Source: Bacilli bacterium (lineage in GTDB: Bacteria > Bacillota_I > Bacilli_A > RFN20 > CAG-826). From it: 54,131 bases of DNA. Below, piece after piece: positions 26,956 through 36,645 of this stretch; the stretch's first letter is position 1; every line of letters begins with the position of its first letter. The position numbers and the translations under genes were made by a program. Location of the stretch: positions 1-54,131 of the forward strand of contig JAKSUW010000005.1 of NCBI GenBank assembly GCA_024408565.1, in the 5' to 3' direction. The notes below the pieces were generated by a model. That model ran no database searches. It had not been told where the DNA came from and saw nothing but the letters and a program-made list of their open reading frames with translations.

Positions 26956-27936
26956 TTACTTATTCTCCGTTGAATAGTCACGGAAGGCTAAGCCAAGCGA
27001 AGCGAGTTTTTCCTTCACTTCTTTTAAGCTCTTCTTACCTAAGTTACGGACTTTCATCATCTCGTCCTCGGTCTTTTGAGTTAATTCATAGACGGTCGTA
27101 ATGTTCGCTCTTTTTAAGCAGTTATACGAACGGACGGATAAATCAAGATCTTCAATTGGTGTTTCGTTGACTTTGTTATCTTCTTTGACTTCCACTGGTG
27201 GTTCTTCGAAATGAATTTCAAAGTTCTCACTCTTAGCGAATTCATTTAAGTGGGCGATTAAGATATTCGCCGCCGTAGTAATCGCTTCTTGTGGTTTCAC
27301 TGAACCATTGGTCCAGACTTCTAAAGTTAACTTATCGAAGTGTGAATCGTGCTTCACCCGAGTAGGTTCGACATCATAACTCACTTTCACAACTGGACTA
27401 TAGTTACTATCGGTATCAATCCGACCAATTTGGTTGGGGTGATCGTTATTCGCTTTATTGGCTTCGGCGGTCACATAACCACGACCGCAACGGGCAAATA
27501 AGCTCATGTGTAAACGACCATTCTTGCCTAAGTGAGCAATCTCTAAGTCCGGATTAATAACACTCACCATGCCTGGGCATTCGATGTCTTTTGCGTAGAC
27601 GGTGCATGGACCTTTCTTATCGATTTCAAGGCGTTTACTTTCTTCGCTATCATCATCAATCTTTAAGATTAAATCTTTAAGATTAAGTGTGATGGTCATC
27701 ACGTCTTCTTCGACACCTTCTAAGGCTTCAAATTCGTGACGCGCACCATCGATTTCAATGGCGAAGATACTCGCGCCTGGTAAGGCACTTAATAACACCC
27801 GGCGTAACGCGTTACCAATCGTTAAACCAAAACCTCTTTCGAGAGGTTCAACGACGAACTTGCCGTAGTTATTCTCTTCGCTTAAGGTATCGACACTGAA
27901 GTTAATCTTTTTAAATGCTTTTGGTAAATTATTCAT
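26956..27936 (-). CDS. rpoA: RNA polymerase alpha subunit
   Basis: Dimerises to scaffold RNA polymerase. 326 aa. The N-terminal assembly domain includes EPLERGFGLTIGNALRRVLLSALPGA. A linker at ~235-255 precedes a C-terminal DNA- and activator-binding domain with the helix-hairpin-helix RNLGKKSLKEVKEKLASLGL. Standard position between rpsK and rplQ. Confidence 0.97.
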   Translation of the reverse strand: MNNLPKAFKKINFSVDTLSEENNYGKFVVEPLERGFGLTIGNALRRVLLSALPGASIFAIEIDGARHEFEALEGVEEDVMTITLNLKDLILKIDDDSEESKRLEIDKKGPCTVYAKDIECPGMVSVINPDLEIAHLGKNGRLHMSLFARCGRGYVTAEANKANNDHPNQIGRIDTDSNYSPVVKVSYDVEPTRVKHDSHFDKLTLEVWTNGSVKPQEAITTAANILIAHLNEFAKSENFEIHFEEPPVEVKEDNKVNETPIEDLDLSVRSYNCLKRANITTVYELTQKTEDEMMKVRNLGKKSLKEVKEKLASLGLAFRDYSTENK

Positions 27937-27973
27937 AAATATTTTTCTCCTTTTAAATATAAATAATGTTTAA

Positions 27974-28363
27974 TTAGCCTCTAGGCCGTTTCTCTGGACG
28001 GCAACCATTATGTGGGACAGGTGTCGTATCGACGATACTAATAATTTGCATCCCCGCGGCGACGAGTGCCCGAATGGCGGACTCTCTTCCAGGACCAGGA
28101 CCCTTCACATTAACATCTAGTTGACGAATGCCTTGATTAAACGCTGCTTTCGCGGCAGCTTCACTCGCGCTTTGCGCAGCAAAGGGAGTCGACTTCTTCG
28201 CGCCTTTAAAACCTAAGGTACCAGCGCTAGCCCAACTAATCGCGTTACCTTGTTCATCGGTAATCGTGACAATCGTGTTATTAAAGGTGCAATGAATATG
28301 GGCGACGCCTTTGGTAAACGCACGTTTAATTTTCTTTTTTCTCGTTGTTGCTGTTTTTGCCAT
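27974..28363 (-). CDS. rpsK: ribosomal protein S11
   Basis: Small-subunit platform protein contacting the mRNA exit. 129 aa with the family stretches [16 protein letters not shown] and [15 protein letters not shown], ending in [13 protein letters not shown]. Good AGGAGG before the start. 37 bp separate it from rpoA. Confidence 0.96.
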   Translation of the reverse strand: MAKTATTRKKKIKRAFTKGVAHIHCTFNNTIVTITDEQGNAISWASAGTLGFKGAKKSTPFAAQSASEAAAKAAFNQGIRQLDVNVKGPGPGRESAIRALVAAGMQIISIVDTTPVPHNGCRPEKRPRG

Positions 28364-28378
28364 AACGTTCCTCCTTCA

Positions 28379-28759
28379 TTAACCTTGTTGTTTCGCTTCT
28401 TTCTTATTCGCGATGGTCTTTCTTGGACCTTTACGCGTACGGGCGTTAGTTCTCGTGCGTTGACCACGAACGGGTAAACCCCGTTTATGGCGCATTCCAC
28501 GATAGCACCCGATTTCGGTTAAGCGTTTAATGTTTAACGCGGTCTCTCTCCGGAGATCACCTTCGACGCGGATCTTGCTAATCTCGTTACGGATCGCTGA
28601 GAGCTCCTCGCCTTTTAAATCTTTCACCCGTGTATCTTCTGATACTTTCGCGTTCTTACAAATGCGTTTCGCCGTGGTATCTCCAATCCCATAAATGTAG
28701 GTTAAAGAAACGACGACGCGCTTTTCATTAGGTATATCAACACCTACAATACGTGCCAT
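28379..28759 (-). CDS. rpsM: ribosomal protein S13
   Basis: Head protein of the 30S subunit contacting L5 and the P-site tRNA. 126 aa. [13 protein letters not shown] at the N-terminus; the basic tail [17 protein letters not shown] is the tRNA-contacting end. Follows rpmJ with a Shine-Dalgarno in the 14-bp gap. Confidence 0.96.
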   Translation of the reverse strand: MARIVGVDIPNEKRVVVSLTYIYGIGDTTAKRICKNAKVSEDTRVKDLKGEELSAIRNEISKIRVEGDLRRETALNIKRLTEIGCYRGMRHKRGLPVRGQRTRTNARTRKGPRKTIANKKEAKQQG

Positions 28760-28773
28760 GCCTAATTTCCTCC

Positions 28774-28887
28774 TTATCCTTGTCTTTGCTTGTGCTTGGG
28801 GTTCTCACAAATCACCATGACTTTGCCATGGCGGCGGACCACTTTGCACTTATCGCAAATTGGTTTGACGGAAGGTCTTACTTTCAT
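28774..28887 (-). CDS. rpmJ: ribosomal protein L36
   Basis: A 37-aa zinc-ribbon protein of the large subunit. Starts [14 protein letters not shown] and contains Cys11, Cys14, Cys27 and a final His (C-x2-C-x12-C-x4-H), so it is the zinc-binding form. Lies between infA and rpsM as in most Firmicutes; AGGAG lies ahead of the ATG. Confidence 0.95.
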   Translation of the reverse strand: MKVRPSVKPICDKCKVVRRHGKVMVICENPKHKQRQG

Positions 28888-28920
28888 AAAATTTCTCCTT
28901 CGTGCCTTTTTGCACAACCT

Positions 28921-29142
28921 TTAGTTTTTATGTCTAAAGGTAATTCGGCCCCGTGTTAAATCGTAGGGGGAGATTTCCACTGTGACTCGATCACCTGGGA
29001 GAATACGAATGTAATTCATTCGAATTTTTCCAGAAACGGAAGCCAGAATCACAACGCCGTTTTCAAGCTTTACCCGAAACATGGTGTTGGGTAAGTTTTC
29101 CACGACCGTGGCCTCTACAGTAATGACGTCAGCTTTTGACAT
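28921..29142 (-). CDS. infA: translation initiation factor IF-1
   Basis: OB-fold factor that occupies the A site during initiation. 73 aa, exact family size, with [17 protein letters not shown] and [19 protein letters not shown]. Located between map and rpmJ, the conserved Firmicutes order. Confidence 0.96.
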   Translation of the reverse strand: MSKADVITVEATVVENLPNTMFRVKLENGVVILASVSGKIRMNYIRILPGDRVTVEISPYDLTRGRITFRHKN

Positions 29143-29145
29143 TTA

Positions 29146-29919
29146 CTACTTAATCTCCTTTTGCTCCGTCGGACTCATCGTGAGGATTTCATACCCCGTT
29201 TTGGTCACGACTAGCGTATTTTCGTAATGGCTTGATAGTTTACCATCTTTCATCTTGGCTGTCCAGCCGTCTGATAAAATTCTGGTTGCATATCTACCTT
29301 CGGCAATCATCGGCTCGATTGCTAAGCACATCCCTTCTTTTAAGATGGGTCCGGTACCACTTAATCCGTAATTAGGGATGCTTGGATCTTCGTGTAGATG
29401 CGTACCAATCCCGTGTCCAGTGTAATCCCGCGGAACGGAATAGCCATGACTCTCCGCGTAAGCTTGAATCGCGTGGGAGACATCACCAAGGTGAATGCCT
29501 GGTTGAATGAGCTTTACACCAGTAAAGAAACATTCTTCAGTGACTTTAACGAGGCGTTTCGCGTTTTCTTTCGCGATGCCTACTACGTAAGTCCGACAGG
29601 CGTCCGCACAATATCCGTTTAGCGTTACCCCTACATCAAGCGAGACAATGTCGCCATCGTGAAGAATAATTTTGTCGCTAGGAATGCCGTGTACGAGTGT
29701 ATCATTCACACTCACACAGATCACTCCGGGATAGCCTTGATAGTCTAGGAAAGTTGGGATTCCTCCCTCCTTCCGAATTACTTCATCGGCTTTGTTAGCG
29801 AGAGCTAAGGTTGAAACCCCAGGGACACAGAGGGGTTTTAACGTGGTGAACACTTTCGCAACCACTTGCCCCGCTTGGCGCATAAGCGCAATTTCGCGAG
29901 GACTTTTGATGGAAATCAC
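29146..29919 (-). CDS. map: methionine aminopeptidase, type I
   Basis: Removes the initiator Met from nascent proteins using two metal ions. 257 aa. Metal ligands are seen in DGDIVSLDVGVTLNGYCADACRT (two Asp), the His of GHGIGTHLHEDP, and Glu in AIEPMIAEG and the late HYENTLVVT. No N-terminal zinc extension. Three bases before infA and two after adk. Confidence 0.96.
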   Translation of the reverse strand: MISIKSPREIALMRQAGQVVAKVFTTLKPLCVPGVSTLALANKADEVIRKEGGIPTFLDYQGYPGVICVSVNDTLVHGIPSDKIILHDGDIVSLDVGVTLNGYCADACRTYVVGIAKENAKRLVKVTEECFFTGVKLIQPGIHLGDVSHAIQAYAESHGYSVPRDYTGHGIGTHLHEDPSIPNYGLSGTGPILKEGMCLAIEPMIAEGRYATRILSDGWTAKMKDGKLSSHYENTLVVTKTGYEILTMSPTEQKEIK

Positions 29920-29921
29920 TA

Positions 29922-30575
29922 TTACTTAACCTCTACGGCTTGACCCGCTAAAGCAAGTACTGCGTCAGCCGGCTGCATTCCATCAATTGAGGTGACATAA
30001 CCCTTAGCTTCATAGAAACTAAGTAAGGGTTTCGTGTCACTATAATAGTGCGCTAAACGCGTCTTGAGCGAAGCTTCGTTATCATCTGGACGTTGCATGA
30101 GTGGTCCACCACAATGGTCGCAAATGCCTTCCACTTTGGGTGGGACATTAACGACGTGATAGGGCGTTCCACAATTCTTGCACACCCGCCGGCCGGAGAT
30201 GCGTTTCACCAAAATCGCTTCATCCGCCGTAAGATTAATAACTAAGTTCACCGGACGGTTTAACTTAGCGGTCAACTTCTCCAAAGCTTCCGCTTGCGCT
30301 AAGGTGCGTGGGAAGCCATCAAGAAGATAACCATGACTACAATCGTCTTGGGCAAGTCGAGCTTCAACGATACCAATGGTAACGTTGTCGGGGACAAGGT
30401 CCCCTCTTGCCATGTAGTCTTTGGCGAGTTGACCGAGTTCGGTTCCCGCCTTTATCGCTTCGCGAAACATGTCACCCGTTGAAATGTGCGGGATGTGATA
30501 CTTCGCGACCAGACGCTTTGCTAAGGTGCCTTTACCTGCACCGGGAGGTCCCATAAGGATAATATTACTTTTCAT
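29922..30575 (-). CDS. adk: adenylate kinase
   Basis: Catalyses ATP + AMP = 2 ADP. 217 aa. P-loop GPPGAGKGT at ~8-16, STGDMFREAI for AMP binding, DGFPRTLAQ. The LID carries a structural zinc site, CKNC and CDHC, as in Gram-positive long-form enzymes. Its ATG is in the same frame as the preceding ORF, separated only by that ORF's TAG and one codon. Confidence 0.96.
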   Translation of the reverse strand: MKSNIILMGPPGAGKGTLAKRLVAKYHIPHISTGDMFREAIKAGTELGQLAKDYMARGDLVPDNVTIGIVEARLAQDDCSHGYLLDGFPRTLAQAEALEKLTAKLNRPVNLVINLTADEAILVKRISGRRVCKNCGTPYHVVNVPPKVEGICDHCGGPLMQRPDDNEASLKTRLAHYYSDTKPLLSFYEAKGYVTSIDGMQPADAVLALAGQAVEVK

Positions 30576-30578
30576 AAA

Positions 30579-30986
30579 CTATAAACTTGCTCCTGCTGCT
30601 TGGACTTCTTCAAACGACTTGCCCGCTAAAAGGCCATCGATTTGCGCATTTAATTCAATCGCGACACCAACCACAATGATAAGGCTTGTACCACCTAAAG
30701 CCAAGGACTTATCATCGCCAAAGGCGTGCGCTAAGGTTAACACTACTGGTAAACCCGCAATGAAGGCTAAGGATATTGCGCCTAAGCAAGTAACGCGGTT
30801 TAAGACCTTACCAACATAACGTTCAGTTTCGTTACCGGGACGAATACCTGGAATATAAGAACCTGACTTTTGGAAGTTCTCCGCTAATTGTTGTGGGCTA
30901 ATTTGAATGCTCGCATAGAAGAAGCAGAATAAGATAGTTAAGGTGAGATAGATGAGAAGTCCCCACGGGAATTCAATATTACCCAT
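30579..30986 (-). CDS. secY: SecY C-terminal part (TM8-TM10) as a separate ORF
   Basis: 135 aa matching the last third of SecY: TM8 (PWGLLIYLTLTILFCFFYA), the long cytosolic C5 loop with GSYIPGIRPG, which contacts SecA and the ribosome, TM9 (CLGAISLAFIAGLPVVLT) and TM10 with SLIIVVGVAIEL. It lies in the same frame as the upstream secY ORF, separated by a TAG and five codons. A strong Shine-Dalgarno, GGGGAGG, lies 6 nt before its ATG. Either SecY is made as two polypeptides split in the external loop between TM7 and TM8, or a single-base change or error breaks one gene. Readthrough would give ~451 aa, a normal SecY length. Confidence 0.88.
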   Translation of the reverse strand: MGNIEFPWGLLIYLTLTILFCFFYASIQISPQQLAENFQKSGSYIPGIRPGNETERYVGKVLNRVTCLGAISLAFIAGLPVVLTLAHAFGDDKSLALGGTSLIIVVGVAIELNAQIDGLLAGKSFEEVQAAGASL

Positions 30987-31001
30987 TGGTGGCCTCCCCC
31001 G

Positions 31002-31934
31002 CTACGAGAAGATTTTTCGCCACGGGTCGTTCGCGGCATAAACGCTAATAAAGCTTGCGATCACGCTTGGTGCAAGCATAATGCTACTAGCAAAGATGAC
31101 CGGAATAACACCAGCGGAGTTAATCTTGATTGGTAAGAAACTCGCCCGCGCCATGGTTGGATTTGCGCCACCACGACCCGCGTGTTGAACCGGGATCTTT
31201 CGTTTACTTAATTCAATAAAGACGACGAAAGAAATAATGAGAACAAACACTAAGATATAAAGGATAAACTGGAAGCTACCCTTTAAGATTTCACTCGCTG
31301 GACGACCAATGCCTGGTAACACCCATTTTTCAAACGCGGTTTTAATTTGGATTGGTAGACTCCGGATACAACCCGCAAAGATAATAACCGAAATACCATT
31401 GCCTAAACCTTTACTAGTGATCTGGTCACCTAACCACATCATGAGCATTGAACCAGCGAGAATAACAATAATAATGTAAATATAAGACCAAGGCGCTGGG
31501 ATTTGACCGTCTAAGGTAATTAATGATTGGTTTTCCATGGTCTTGATAATGCCATAAGCTTGGACTGAACCAAGTAGAAGCGTTAAATAACGAGTCGCCA
31601 TTTCGCTTTTCTTCCGGCCATATTCACCTTGCTTACTTAATTCAGTTAAAGCGGGTAAAACATCTTTACTTAATAATTGGACAATAATTTGAGCGGTAAT
31701 ATATGGACTAACACCAAGTGCGAAGATGGAGAAGTTTTGTAACGCACCTCCACCAATTAAGTCCATTAAGCCAACCGCTCCAGCGTTTTTTAACGCCTCG
31801 GCTAAATCAGGACTTGGTGTAACACCAGGAACAGTAATCGTCGCCCCAATCCGAATGACTAAAAGAATCATGATTGTAAATAAAATCCGACTCATGACTT
31901 CTTTGTTCTTTAGGATGTTAGCGATTTTCTTCAT
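31002..31934 (-). CDS. secY: SecY N-terminal part (TM1-TM7), ends at an in-frame TAG
   Basis: Main channel subunit of the Sec translocon; 310 aa cover TM1 to TM7, including the plug region (GVTPSPDLAEAL... LMDLIGGGALQNFSIFALGVSPYITAQI) and the C4 loop with KRKIPVQHAGRGG. It ends after DPWRKIFS at TAG. The missing TM8-TM10 follow immediately as the next ORF in the same frame. The start lacks a visible Shine-Dalgarno and follows rplO by 6 bp. Position between rplO and adk is standard. Confidence 0.9.
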   Translation of the reverse strand: MKKIANILKNKEVMSRILFTIMILLVIRIGATITVPGVTPSPDLAEALKNAGAVGLMDLIGGGALQNFSIFALGVSPYITAQIIVQLLSKDVLPALTELSKQGEYGRKKSEMATRYLTLLLGSVQAYGIIKTMENQSLITLDGQIPAPWSYIYIIIVILAGSMLMMWLGDQITSKGLGNGISVIIFAGCIRSLPIQIKTAFEKWVLPGIGRPASEILKGSFQFILYILVFVLIISFVVFIELSKRKIPVQHAGRGGANPTMARASFLPIKINSAGVIPVIFASSIMLAPSVIASFISVYAANDPWRKIFS

Positions 31935-31940
31935 TAAATG

Positions 31941-32381
31941 TTATTTAATTTCCTTAATACTACCACCGGCTTTCTCAATCTTTGCTTTCGCGGATTTTGA
32001 AAACTTGTGGGCTTCAATATTGAGTTTCTTTTCTAAGGTTCCTTGACCTAAGATTTTCACTCCGGAACACTCACATTTTATAACACCATCACTTTTTAAT
32101 AAAGTGGGATTCACATTTGTTCCATCTTTATAACGGTTTAATTGTTCGAGATTAACGCAGGCATATTCCTTGCGGTTCATGTTGCTAAAACCGAACTTTG
32201 GTAACCGACGGTATAAGGGGTTTTGACCACCTTCGAAACCAACTTTCATATGGCCCGAACGGCTCCGTTGGCCTTTATGACCTTTGCCGCACGTCTTCCC
32301 ATTACCACTACCAACGCCCCGGCCTTTCCGGTACGCCTTCGTGACACTACCTGGAGTGTATTTTAATTCGTTTAGACCCAT
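31941..32381 (-). CDS. rplO: ribosomal protein L15
   Basis: Large-subunit assembly protein. 146 aa with the Gly-rich, basic N-terminus [20 protein letters not shown] and [18 protein letters not shown], ending in [15 protein letters not shown]. Directly follows rpsE by two bases: rpmD (L30), usually between them, is absent. Confidence 0.96.
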   Translation of the reverse strand: MGLNELKYTPGSVTKAYRKGRGVGSGNGKTCGKGHKGQRSRSGHMKVGFEGGQNPLYRRLPKFGFSNMNRKEYACVNLEQLNRYKDGTNVNPTLLKSDGVIKCECSGVKILGQGTLEKKLNIEAHKFSKSAKAKIEKAGGSIKEIK

Positions 32382-32383
32382 AT

Positions 32384-33046
32384 TTACTTCGCCTCCTCAG
32401 GTTGATGATGTTCATCGACTAAGCCGCGGAGTTCCCGCACTTGGCGGTAGCTCTTTAATTGGCTAATCGCGTTATGGGTGGCGCGAATAACGTTAATACT
32501 CGCTCTTGCCCCATAAACTTTACTCACCACGTTCTTTAAACCCGAAAGTTCAAGAATGGCCCGCACTGGACCACCGGCAATAATACCAGTACCAGCCGGC
32601 GCGGGTTTTAAGTAAACTTTCGTCGCACCATATTTACCCATCACTTCGTGAGCAATCGTGGCGCCTTTAACAATATGAATGTTATACATGTTGTGACGTG
32701 CCGCTTCCAGTGACTTCTTAATCGCATCGGGTACTTCACCACTCTTTTCCATCGCAAAACCGTATTTGCCTTTCTTATCGCCGATCACCACTAACGCGCT
32801 AAAACGCATGTGACGACCACCTTGAACGGTCTTAGAAATCCGGTTAATATCAACGACTCTTTCTTCGTACTCTTTCCGTTCATCACGACGCATCCGACCA
32901 TGGTCACGGCGATTCCGTCCGTGTTGAGGACGAGCGTGTTCACCGGGTTTACCTTCCGCTTTTTTATCGGTAGGTTTTACTTCACCTTTTTTCTCGACCG
33001 CTACTTTCTTGTCCGCGGCAACTTCTTTCTTCATTTCTTCTGGCAT
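32384..33046 (-). CDS. rpsE: ribosomal protein S5 with N-terminal extension
   Basis: 30S accuracy and mRNA-helicase-region protein. The S5 core begins near residue 64 ([21 protein letters not shown]) and ends with the usual helix. Its length is 220 aa, against ~166. The first ~60 residues are a Lys/Glu/Arg/His-rich, low-complexity extension ([17 protein letters not shown], then [16 protein letters not shown]). Similar charged additions occur on several ribosomal proteins here. Confidence 0.95.
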   Translation of the reverse strand: MPEEMKKEVAADKKVAVEKKGEVKPTDKKAEGKPGEHARPQHGRNRRDHGRMRRDERKEYEERVVDINRISKTVQGGRHMRFSALVVIGDKKGKYGFAMEKSGEVPDAIKKSLEAARHNMYNIHIVKGATIAHEVMGKYGATKVYLKPAPAGTGIIAGGPVRAILELSGLKNVVSKVYGARASINVIRATHNAISQLKSYRQVRELRGLVDEHHQPEEAK

Positions 33047-33056
33047 AGTTCACTCC

Positions 33057-33413
33057 TTAGAATTTTAATCCGCCTTTCCGGGCAGCTTCGGCAAGCGCCG
33101 CAACGCGACCATGATAAATATAACCACCACGATCAAACACGATGTTAGTAATTTTCTTGGCTTTGCAAGCTTCCGCTAAAGCGGCACCGACTTTACTCGC
33201 GGCCTCGACATTACCACCGTTAGTAAGTTTTAAACCTTTGCTACTCACCGATAATAAAGTCATGCCTTTAGTATCATCAATGACTTGAACTTCAATGTTC
33301 TTGTTCGAACGGAAGACGACGACCCGTGGGGTCTTGCTATCGCCTTTGACTTTCGCTCTCACGCGAGCGTGACGACGAACTCTTTCTTGATTACGTGAAT
33401 TCTTCTTAATCAT
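33057..33413 (-). CDS. rplR: ribosomal protein L18
   Basis: Binds 5S rRNA. 118 aa with [32 protein letters not shown] and the ending [22 protein letters not shown]. Normal length, between rplF and rpsE. Confidence 0.96.
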   Translation of the reverse strand: MIKKNSRNQERVRRHARVRAKVKGDSKTPRVVVFRSNKNIEVQVIDDTKGMTLLSVSSKGLKLTNGGNVEAASKVGAALAEACKAKKITNIVFDRGGYIYHGRVAALAEAARKGGLKF

Positions 33414-33427
33414 AAGCTAGCTCCTTA

Positions 33428-33997
33428 TTACTTCGCCCCACCAGCGGCTGGACCACCGGCTGCGGTCGCTCTCTTACCTTCCTTATGCGGTACATATTCG
33501 CCCACATAACGAATACCTTTACCTTTATAAACTTCAGGTGCCCGAGCATCATGGATTAAGGCCGCGGTTTGACCCACCGCTTGTTTATCAATGCCTTCCA
33601 CAATGATATTAGTGGCATCTTTACAGGTAATCTTACTATTAGGTTCAGGGGTAATAATAACAGTATGCGAATAACCAATGTGTAAACAAAGTTTCTCGCC
33701 TTGCATATTCGCCCGGTAACCAATACCGCGAATCTCTAACGCTTTCTTATAACCATCAGTCACACCGATGACCGCGTTATTTAAATTCGCGCGAACGGTG
33801 CCGTGGTTCGTCTTATTGACTTGTTCATCGTTAATCCGTTTGACACTTAAAATGCCATCTTTAAATTCACAAGTGATACCAGGAATAAGGCGCACATCTA
33901 AGGTGCCTCTTGGTCCCATGACTTTCACTTTTTCTGGACGGATATCTAGCGTCACTGTGCTAGGAATCTTAATAATTTTAAAACCGATACGTGACAT
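33428..33997 (-). CDS. rplF: ribosomal protein L6
   Basis: Large-subunit protein near the factor-binding site. 189 aa. Start at 33997 (MSRIGFKIIKIP) is set by AAGGAG 6 nt upstream; a GTG six codons earlier overlaps that Shine-Dalgarno. The C-terminal KGKGIRYVGEYVPHKEGKRA is conserved, followed by an added Gly/Ala-rich tail (TAAGGPAAGGAK). Confidence 0.95.
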   Translation of the reverse strand: MSRIGFKIIKIPSTVTLDIRPEKVKVMGPRGTLDVRLIPGITCEFKDGILSVKRINDEQVNKTNHGTVRANLNNAVIGVTDGYKKALEIRGIGYRANMQGEKLCLHIGYSHTVIITPEPNSKITCKDATNIIVEGIDKQAVGQTAALIHDARAPEVYKGKGIRYVGEYVPHKEGKRATAAGGPAAGGAK

Positions 33998-34008
33998 ACT
34001 GATCTCCT

Positions 34009-34404
34009 TTACCACACATAGGCGAGGACTTCCCCACCCACTCCTAACGCGCGGGCTTTCGCATCGGTCATCACACCTTTGGAGGTACTAATGATGGCGA
34101 TACCTAAGCCTTTTAAAACTCGTGGAAGGTGTTCGGTGTCACTAGTCACCCGAAGACCAGGCTTCGAGATTTTCTTTAAACCCGAAATAACTTTTTCACC
34201 TTTCGCACCATACTTTAAAGTAATAGTAATGGTCTTTTTCACTTCGCCTTTTGAGACACTAAAGTCTTTAATAAAACCTTCGTCTTTTAAGATTTTGGCG
34301 ATTTCTTCTTTCATTTTGCTACTTGGCATATTCACCGTTTCATAACGTAAGGCGTTCGCGTTACGAATCCGGGTTAACATATCGCTAATTGGATCAATAA
34401 TCAT
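34009..34404 (-). CDS. rpsH: ribosomal protein S8
   Basis: Binds the central domain of 16S rRNA. 131 aa with [14 protein letters not shown] at the start and the terminal [26 protein letters not shown]. The ATG at 34404 is 7 nt after AAGGAGG; a GTG two codons upstream is too close to it. Confidence 0.96.
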   Translation of the reverse strand: MIIDPISDMLTRIRNANALRYETVNMPSSKMKEEIAKILKDEGFIKDFSVSKGEVKKTITITLKYGAKGEKVISGLKKISKPGLRVTSDTEHLPRVLKGLGIAIISTSKGVMTDAKARALGVGGEVLAYVW

Positions 34405-34416
34405 ACTCACTCCTCC

Positions 34417-34602
34417 TTACCAAGAACTCTTCTTCATGCCTGGGATTTCGCCTTTATAGGCTAATTCTCTTAAGCAAATCCGGCAGAGTTTAAACTTACT
34501 ATAAACCGCGTGTGGACGACCACAGCGTTCACAGCGAGTGTATTCTCTCACCTTAAACTTTTGGGGTTTCTTACATCTAATTTTTTTACAAGTTTTTGCC
34601 AT
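34417..34602 (-). CDS. rpsZ: ribosomal protein S14, zinc type
   Basis: A 61-aa S14 of the zinc-binding (C+) type: two CxxC pairs, CERC (24/27) and CRIC (40/43). This is the ancestral Gram-positive form rather than the ~100-aa zinc-independent paralogue. Located between rplE and rpsH. Confidence 0.96.
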   Translation of the reverse strand: MAKTCKKIRCKKPQKFKVREYTRCERCGRPHAVYSKFKLCRICLRELAYKGEIPGMKKSSW

Positions 34603-34613
34603 AGTGTTCTCCT

Positions 34614-35231
34614 TTATCGATTAAACGGCATTCCTAATAAATCAAGTAACGCCCGCGCTTCGCGGTCACTCTTCGCGGTAGTAACTACCACGATATCCAT
34701 TCCCCGCACTTTACTCACCTTATCGTAGTCAATTTCGGGGAAAATTAATTGTTCTTTAATACCTAAGGTATAGTTACCATGACCATCAAAGGCTTTCGCT
34801 GAAACGCCCCGGAAGTCACGCACCCGAGGAAGCGCAATACTTACTAACTTATCAAAGAATTCGTACATCTTGCTTCCGCGTAAAGTGACTTTACAACCAA
34901 TCGCTTGACCTTCACGAAGTTTAAAAGTCGCGATGGACTTTTTCGCTCTCGTCACCACGGGATGTTGACCAGTAATTAAACCTAACTCTTTCACTGAATC
35001 ATCAATGTATTTTGAGTTCGTGGTCGCATCGCCAATACCAATATTAATGACGATCTTCTCAAGCCGTGGAACGGCCATTTTGCTTGTATAGTCAAACTTC
35101 TTAATTAAAGCTGGAATAATTTCGCCCTCGTATTTACTTTTTAATCGAGGCGTATAATTCGCTTTCTTATTACCAGCGCCCGCTTTCTTCGCGGCGGGTT
35201 TTTTGACTGCTGTTTTAACTTCTTCCGCCAT
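34614..35231 (-). CDS. rplE: ribosomal protein L5 with N-terminal extension
   Basis: Binds 5S rRNA and bridges to S13. Its core begins at [17 protein letters not shown] and contains [20 protein letters not shown]. Its length is 205 aa, against ~179. The extra ~25 N-terminal residues are Lys/Ala-rich ([18 protein letters not shown]). Confidence 0.95.
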   Translation of the reverse strand: MAEEVKTAVKKPAAKKAGAGNKKANYTPRLKSKYEGEIIPALIKKFDYTSKMAVPRLEKIVINIGIGDATTNSKYIDDSVKELGLITGQHPVVTRAKKSIATFKLREGQAIGCKVTLRGSKMYEFFDKLVSIALPRVRDFRGVSAKAFDGHGNYTLGIKEQLIFPEIDYDKVSKVRGMDIVVVTTAKSDREARALLDLLGMPFNR

Positions 35232-35242
35232 AGTGAACCTCC

Positions 35243-35548
35243 TTAAATCGCTGTGCCGGTCTTTTTATTAACCCGGACTTTACCTTTTTCTGTTTTCTTA
35301 TAACCGACTTTTACGGTTTTCTTCGTTTTGGGATCAATTAATGCAACGTTTGACACATCAATTGGAACATACACATCGAGCACGCTCCCTTCGGGAGTTT
35401 GTTGGGTGGGCTTATTATGTTTCTTATGCACATTCACGCCCTCTACCACGACACGGTGAAGTTTCGGAAGGACACGTTGAACAATCCCTTCCTTACCTTT
35501 ATCCGCACCAGCGATGACTTTGACTTTATCACCTTTTCTAATCTTCAT
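35243..35548 (-). CDS. rplX: ribosomal protein L24
   Basis: Early 50S assembly initiator with a KOW motif: [20 protein letters not shown]. 101 aa, normal size, ending in Lys-rich [17 protein letters not shown]. Between rplN and rplE as usual. Confidence 0.96.
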   Translation of the reverse strand: MKIRKGDKVKVIAGADKGKEGIVQRVLPKLHRVVVEGVNVHKKHNKPTQQTPEGSVLDVYVPIDVSNVALIDPKTKKTVKVGYKKTEKGKVRVNKKTGTAI

Positions 35549-35559
35549 ACGCTTTCTCC

Positions 35560-35934
35560 TTATAAGACCTCAATCGCTAAGGACACGATTTTCATAAATC
35601 CTTCGCCCTTATCACGAAGTTCACGTGCGACTGGACCAAACACACGAGTACCAACGGGTGTCCCATCATCGTTAATTAAAACGCAAGCGTTATCATCAAA
35701 CGCGATTTGACTACCATCTGGACGGTTATAGGCTTTCTTCGTGCGAACGATGATCGCTTTAACAACATCGCCTTTCTTGACTTTGCCATTCGGAATCGCT
35801 TCCTTCACAGCGCAAAGCACGATATCACCAATCCCCGAAGACTTGCGGTTAGAACCACCGTAGAGGTTAAAGATTCTGACACTTCTAGCGCCGCTATTAT
35901 CGGCGACCACTAAATTGGTTTCCTTTTGCACCAT
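35560..35934 (-). CDS. rplN: ribosomal protein L14
   Basis: 50S protein at the subunit interface. 124 aa, starting [19 protein letters not shown], with [10 protein letters not shown] and the terminal REKG-like [14 protein letters not shown]. Two bases from rpsQ. Confidence 0.96.
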   Translation of the reverse strand: MVQKETNLVVADNSGARSVRIFNLYGGSNRKSSGIGDIVLCAVKEAIPNGKVKKGDVVKAIIVRTKKAYNRPDGSQIAFDDNACVLINDDGTPVGTRVFGPVARELRDKGEGFMKIVSLAIEVL

Positions 35935-35936
35935 AA

Positions 35937-36407
35937 TTACTTTTCCTCCTTCTTTTCGTCTTCGGCATTCTTAGCTTCTTCCGCCTTCTTAGCCGCTTCT
36001 TCCGCTTTTTCTTTTTCTTCTCTTAAACGAGCGTGTTCGGCTTCGATTTCCGCCACCTTCTTATCGGTCACGGCTTTTTCTTGCGCCTTCACGTCTTTAA
36101 TCTTTTCTTCGACGTTTAATTCCGCGGTGTTAATCTTAATTTCCGCTAACGCTTTCTTATCAATGCTCACTAAGCGGAATCGCTTTAATTTCGAGATGGG
36201 TTTAGTGCCCATGATTGTCACCACGTCGTTAACTTTCGCTTTATTCTTTTCATCGTGCACATAATACTTCTTCGCATATTTCACGCGCTTGCCGTATTTA
36301 GCGTGCTTACGATAAGTTTCAACTAAGACCACAATGGTCTTATCCATTTTGGTCGAAATGACCACACCTTGCATGGTGCGGCGTTGACCACGTACTAACT
36401 CTGACAT
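35937..36407 (-). CDS. rpsQ: ribosomal protein S17 with long charged C-terminal tail
   Basis: The S17 core occupies the first ~85 residues ([29 protein letters not shown]). The protein is 156 aa, nearly twice the usual length. The extra ~70 residues are Glu/Lys/Ala-rich and predicted to form a long helix or coiled coil ([19 protein letters not shown]). No known S17 function explains it; it would project from the 30S body. Confidence 0.93.
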   Translation of the reverse strand: MSELVRGQRRTMQGVVISTKMDKTIVVLVETYRKHAKYGKRVKYAKKYYVHDEKNKAKVNDVVTIMGTKPISKLKRFRLVSIDKKALAEIKINTAELNVEEKIKDVKAQEKAVTDKKVAEIEAEHARLREEKEKAEEAAKKAEEAKNAEDEKKEEK

Positions 36408-36409
36408 AC

Positions 36410-36643
36410 TTACTTAGCCTCCTTTTTACTCGGAGCGGATTTTTTCTTTTTCTCCGCGATTTCGCGTTCTTTTAAAACGGTGTTAATCCGCGCGATATCT
36501 TTCCGAATCCCGTGGAGTTGTTCACCATGTTCAAGTTGCCCAACGGCTTTCTTCCGACGGAGATTAAATAATTCTTCTTGTAAATGATAAAGCTTATCTT
36601 TTAATTCGTCAGTCGGTAAGGCTTTGACATCATCAATTTTCAT
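36410..36643 (-). CDS. rpmC: ribosomal protein L29
   Basis: Small helical protein at the polypeptide exit. 77 aa; core [31 protein letters not shown], then a short Lys/Ala tail ([14 protein letters not shown]), ~10 residues longer than typical. Confidence 0.95.
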   Translation of the reverse strand: MKIDDVKALPTDELKDKLYHLQEELFNLRRKKAVGQLEHGEQLHGIRKDIARINTVLKEREIAEKKKKSAPSKKEAK

Positions 36644-36645
36644 AA

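Noticed and set aside
31002-31004. Genome-wide recoding of TAG as a sense codon to explain secY
   Set aside because: TAG is needed as a real stop at the end of the second secY ORF, where adk follows in the same frame, and it also ends glyA, the NUDIX gene and pyrK.
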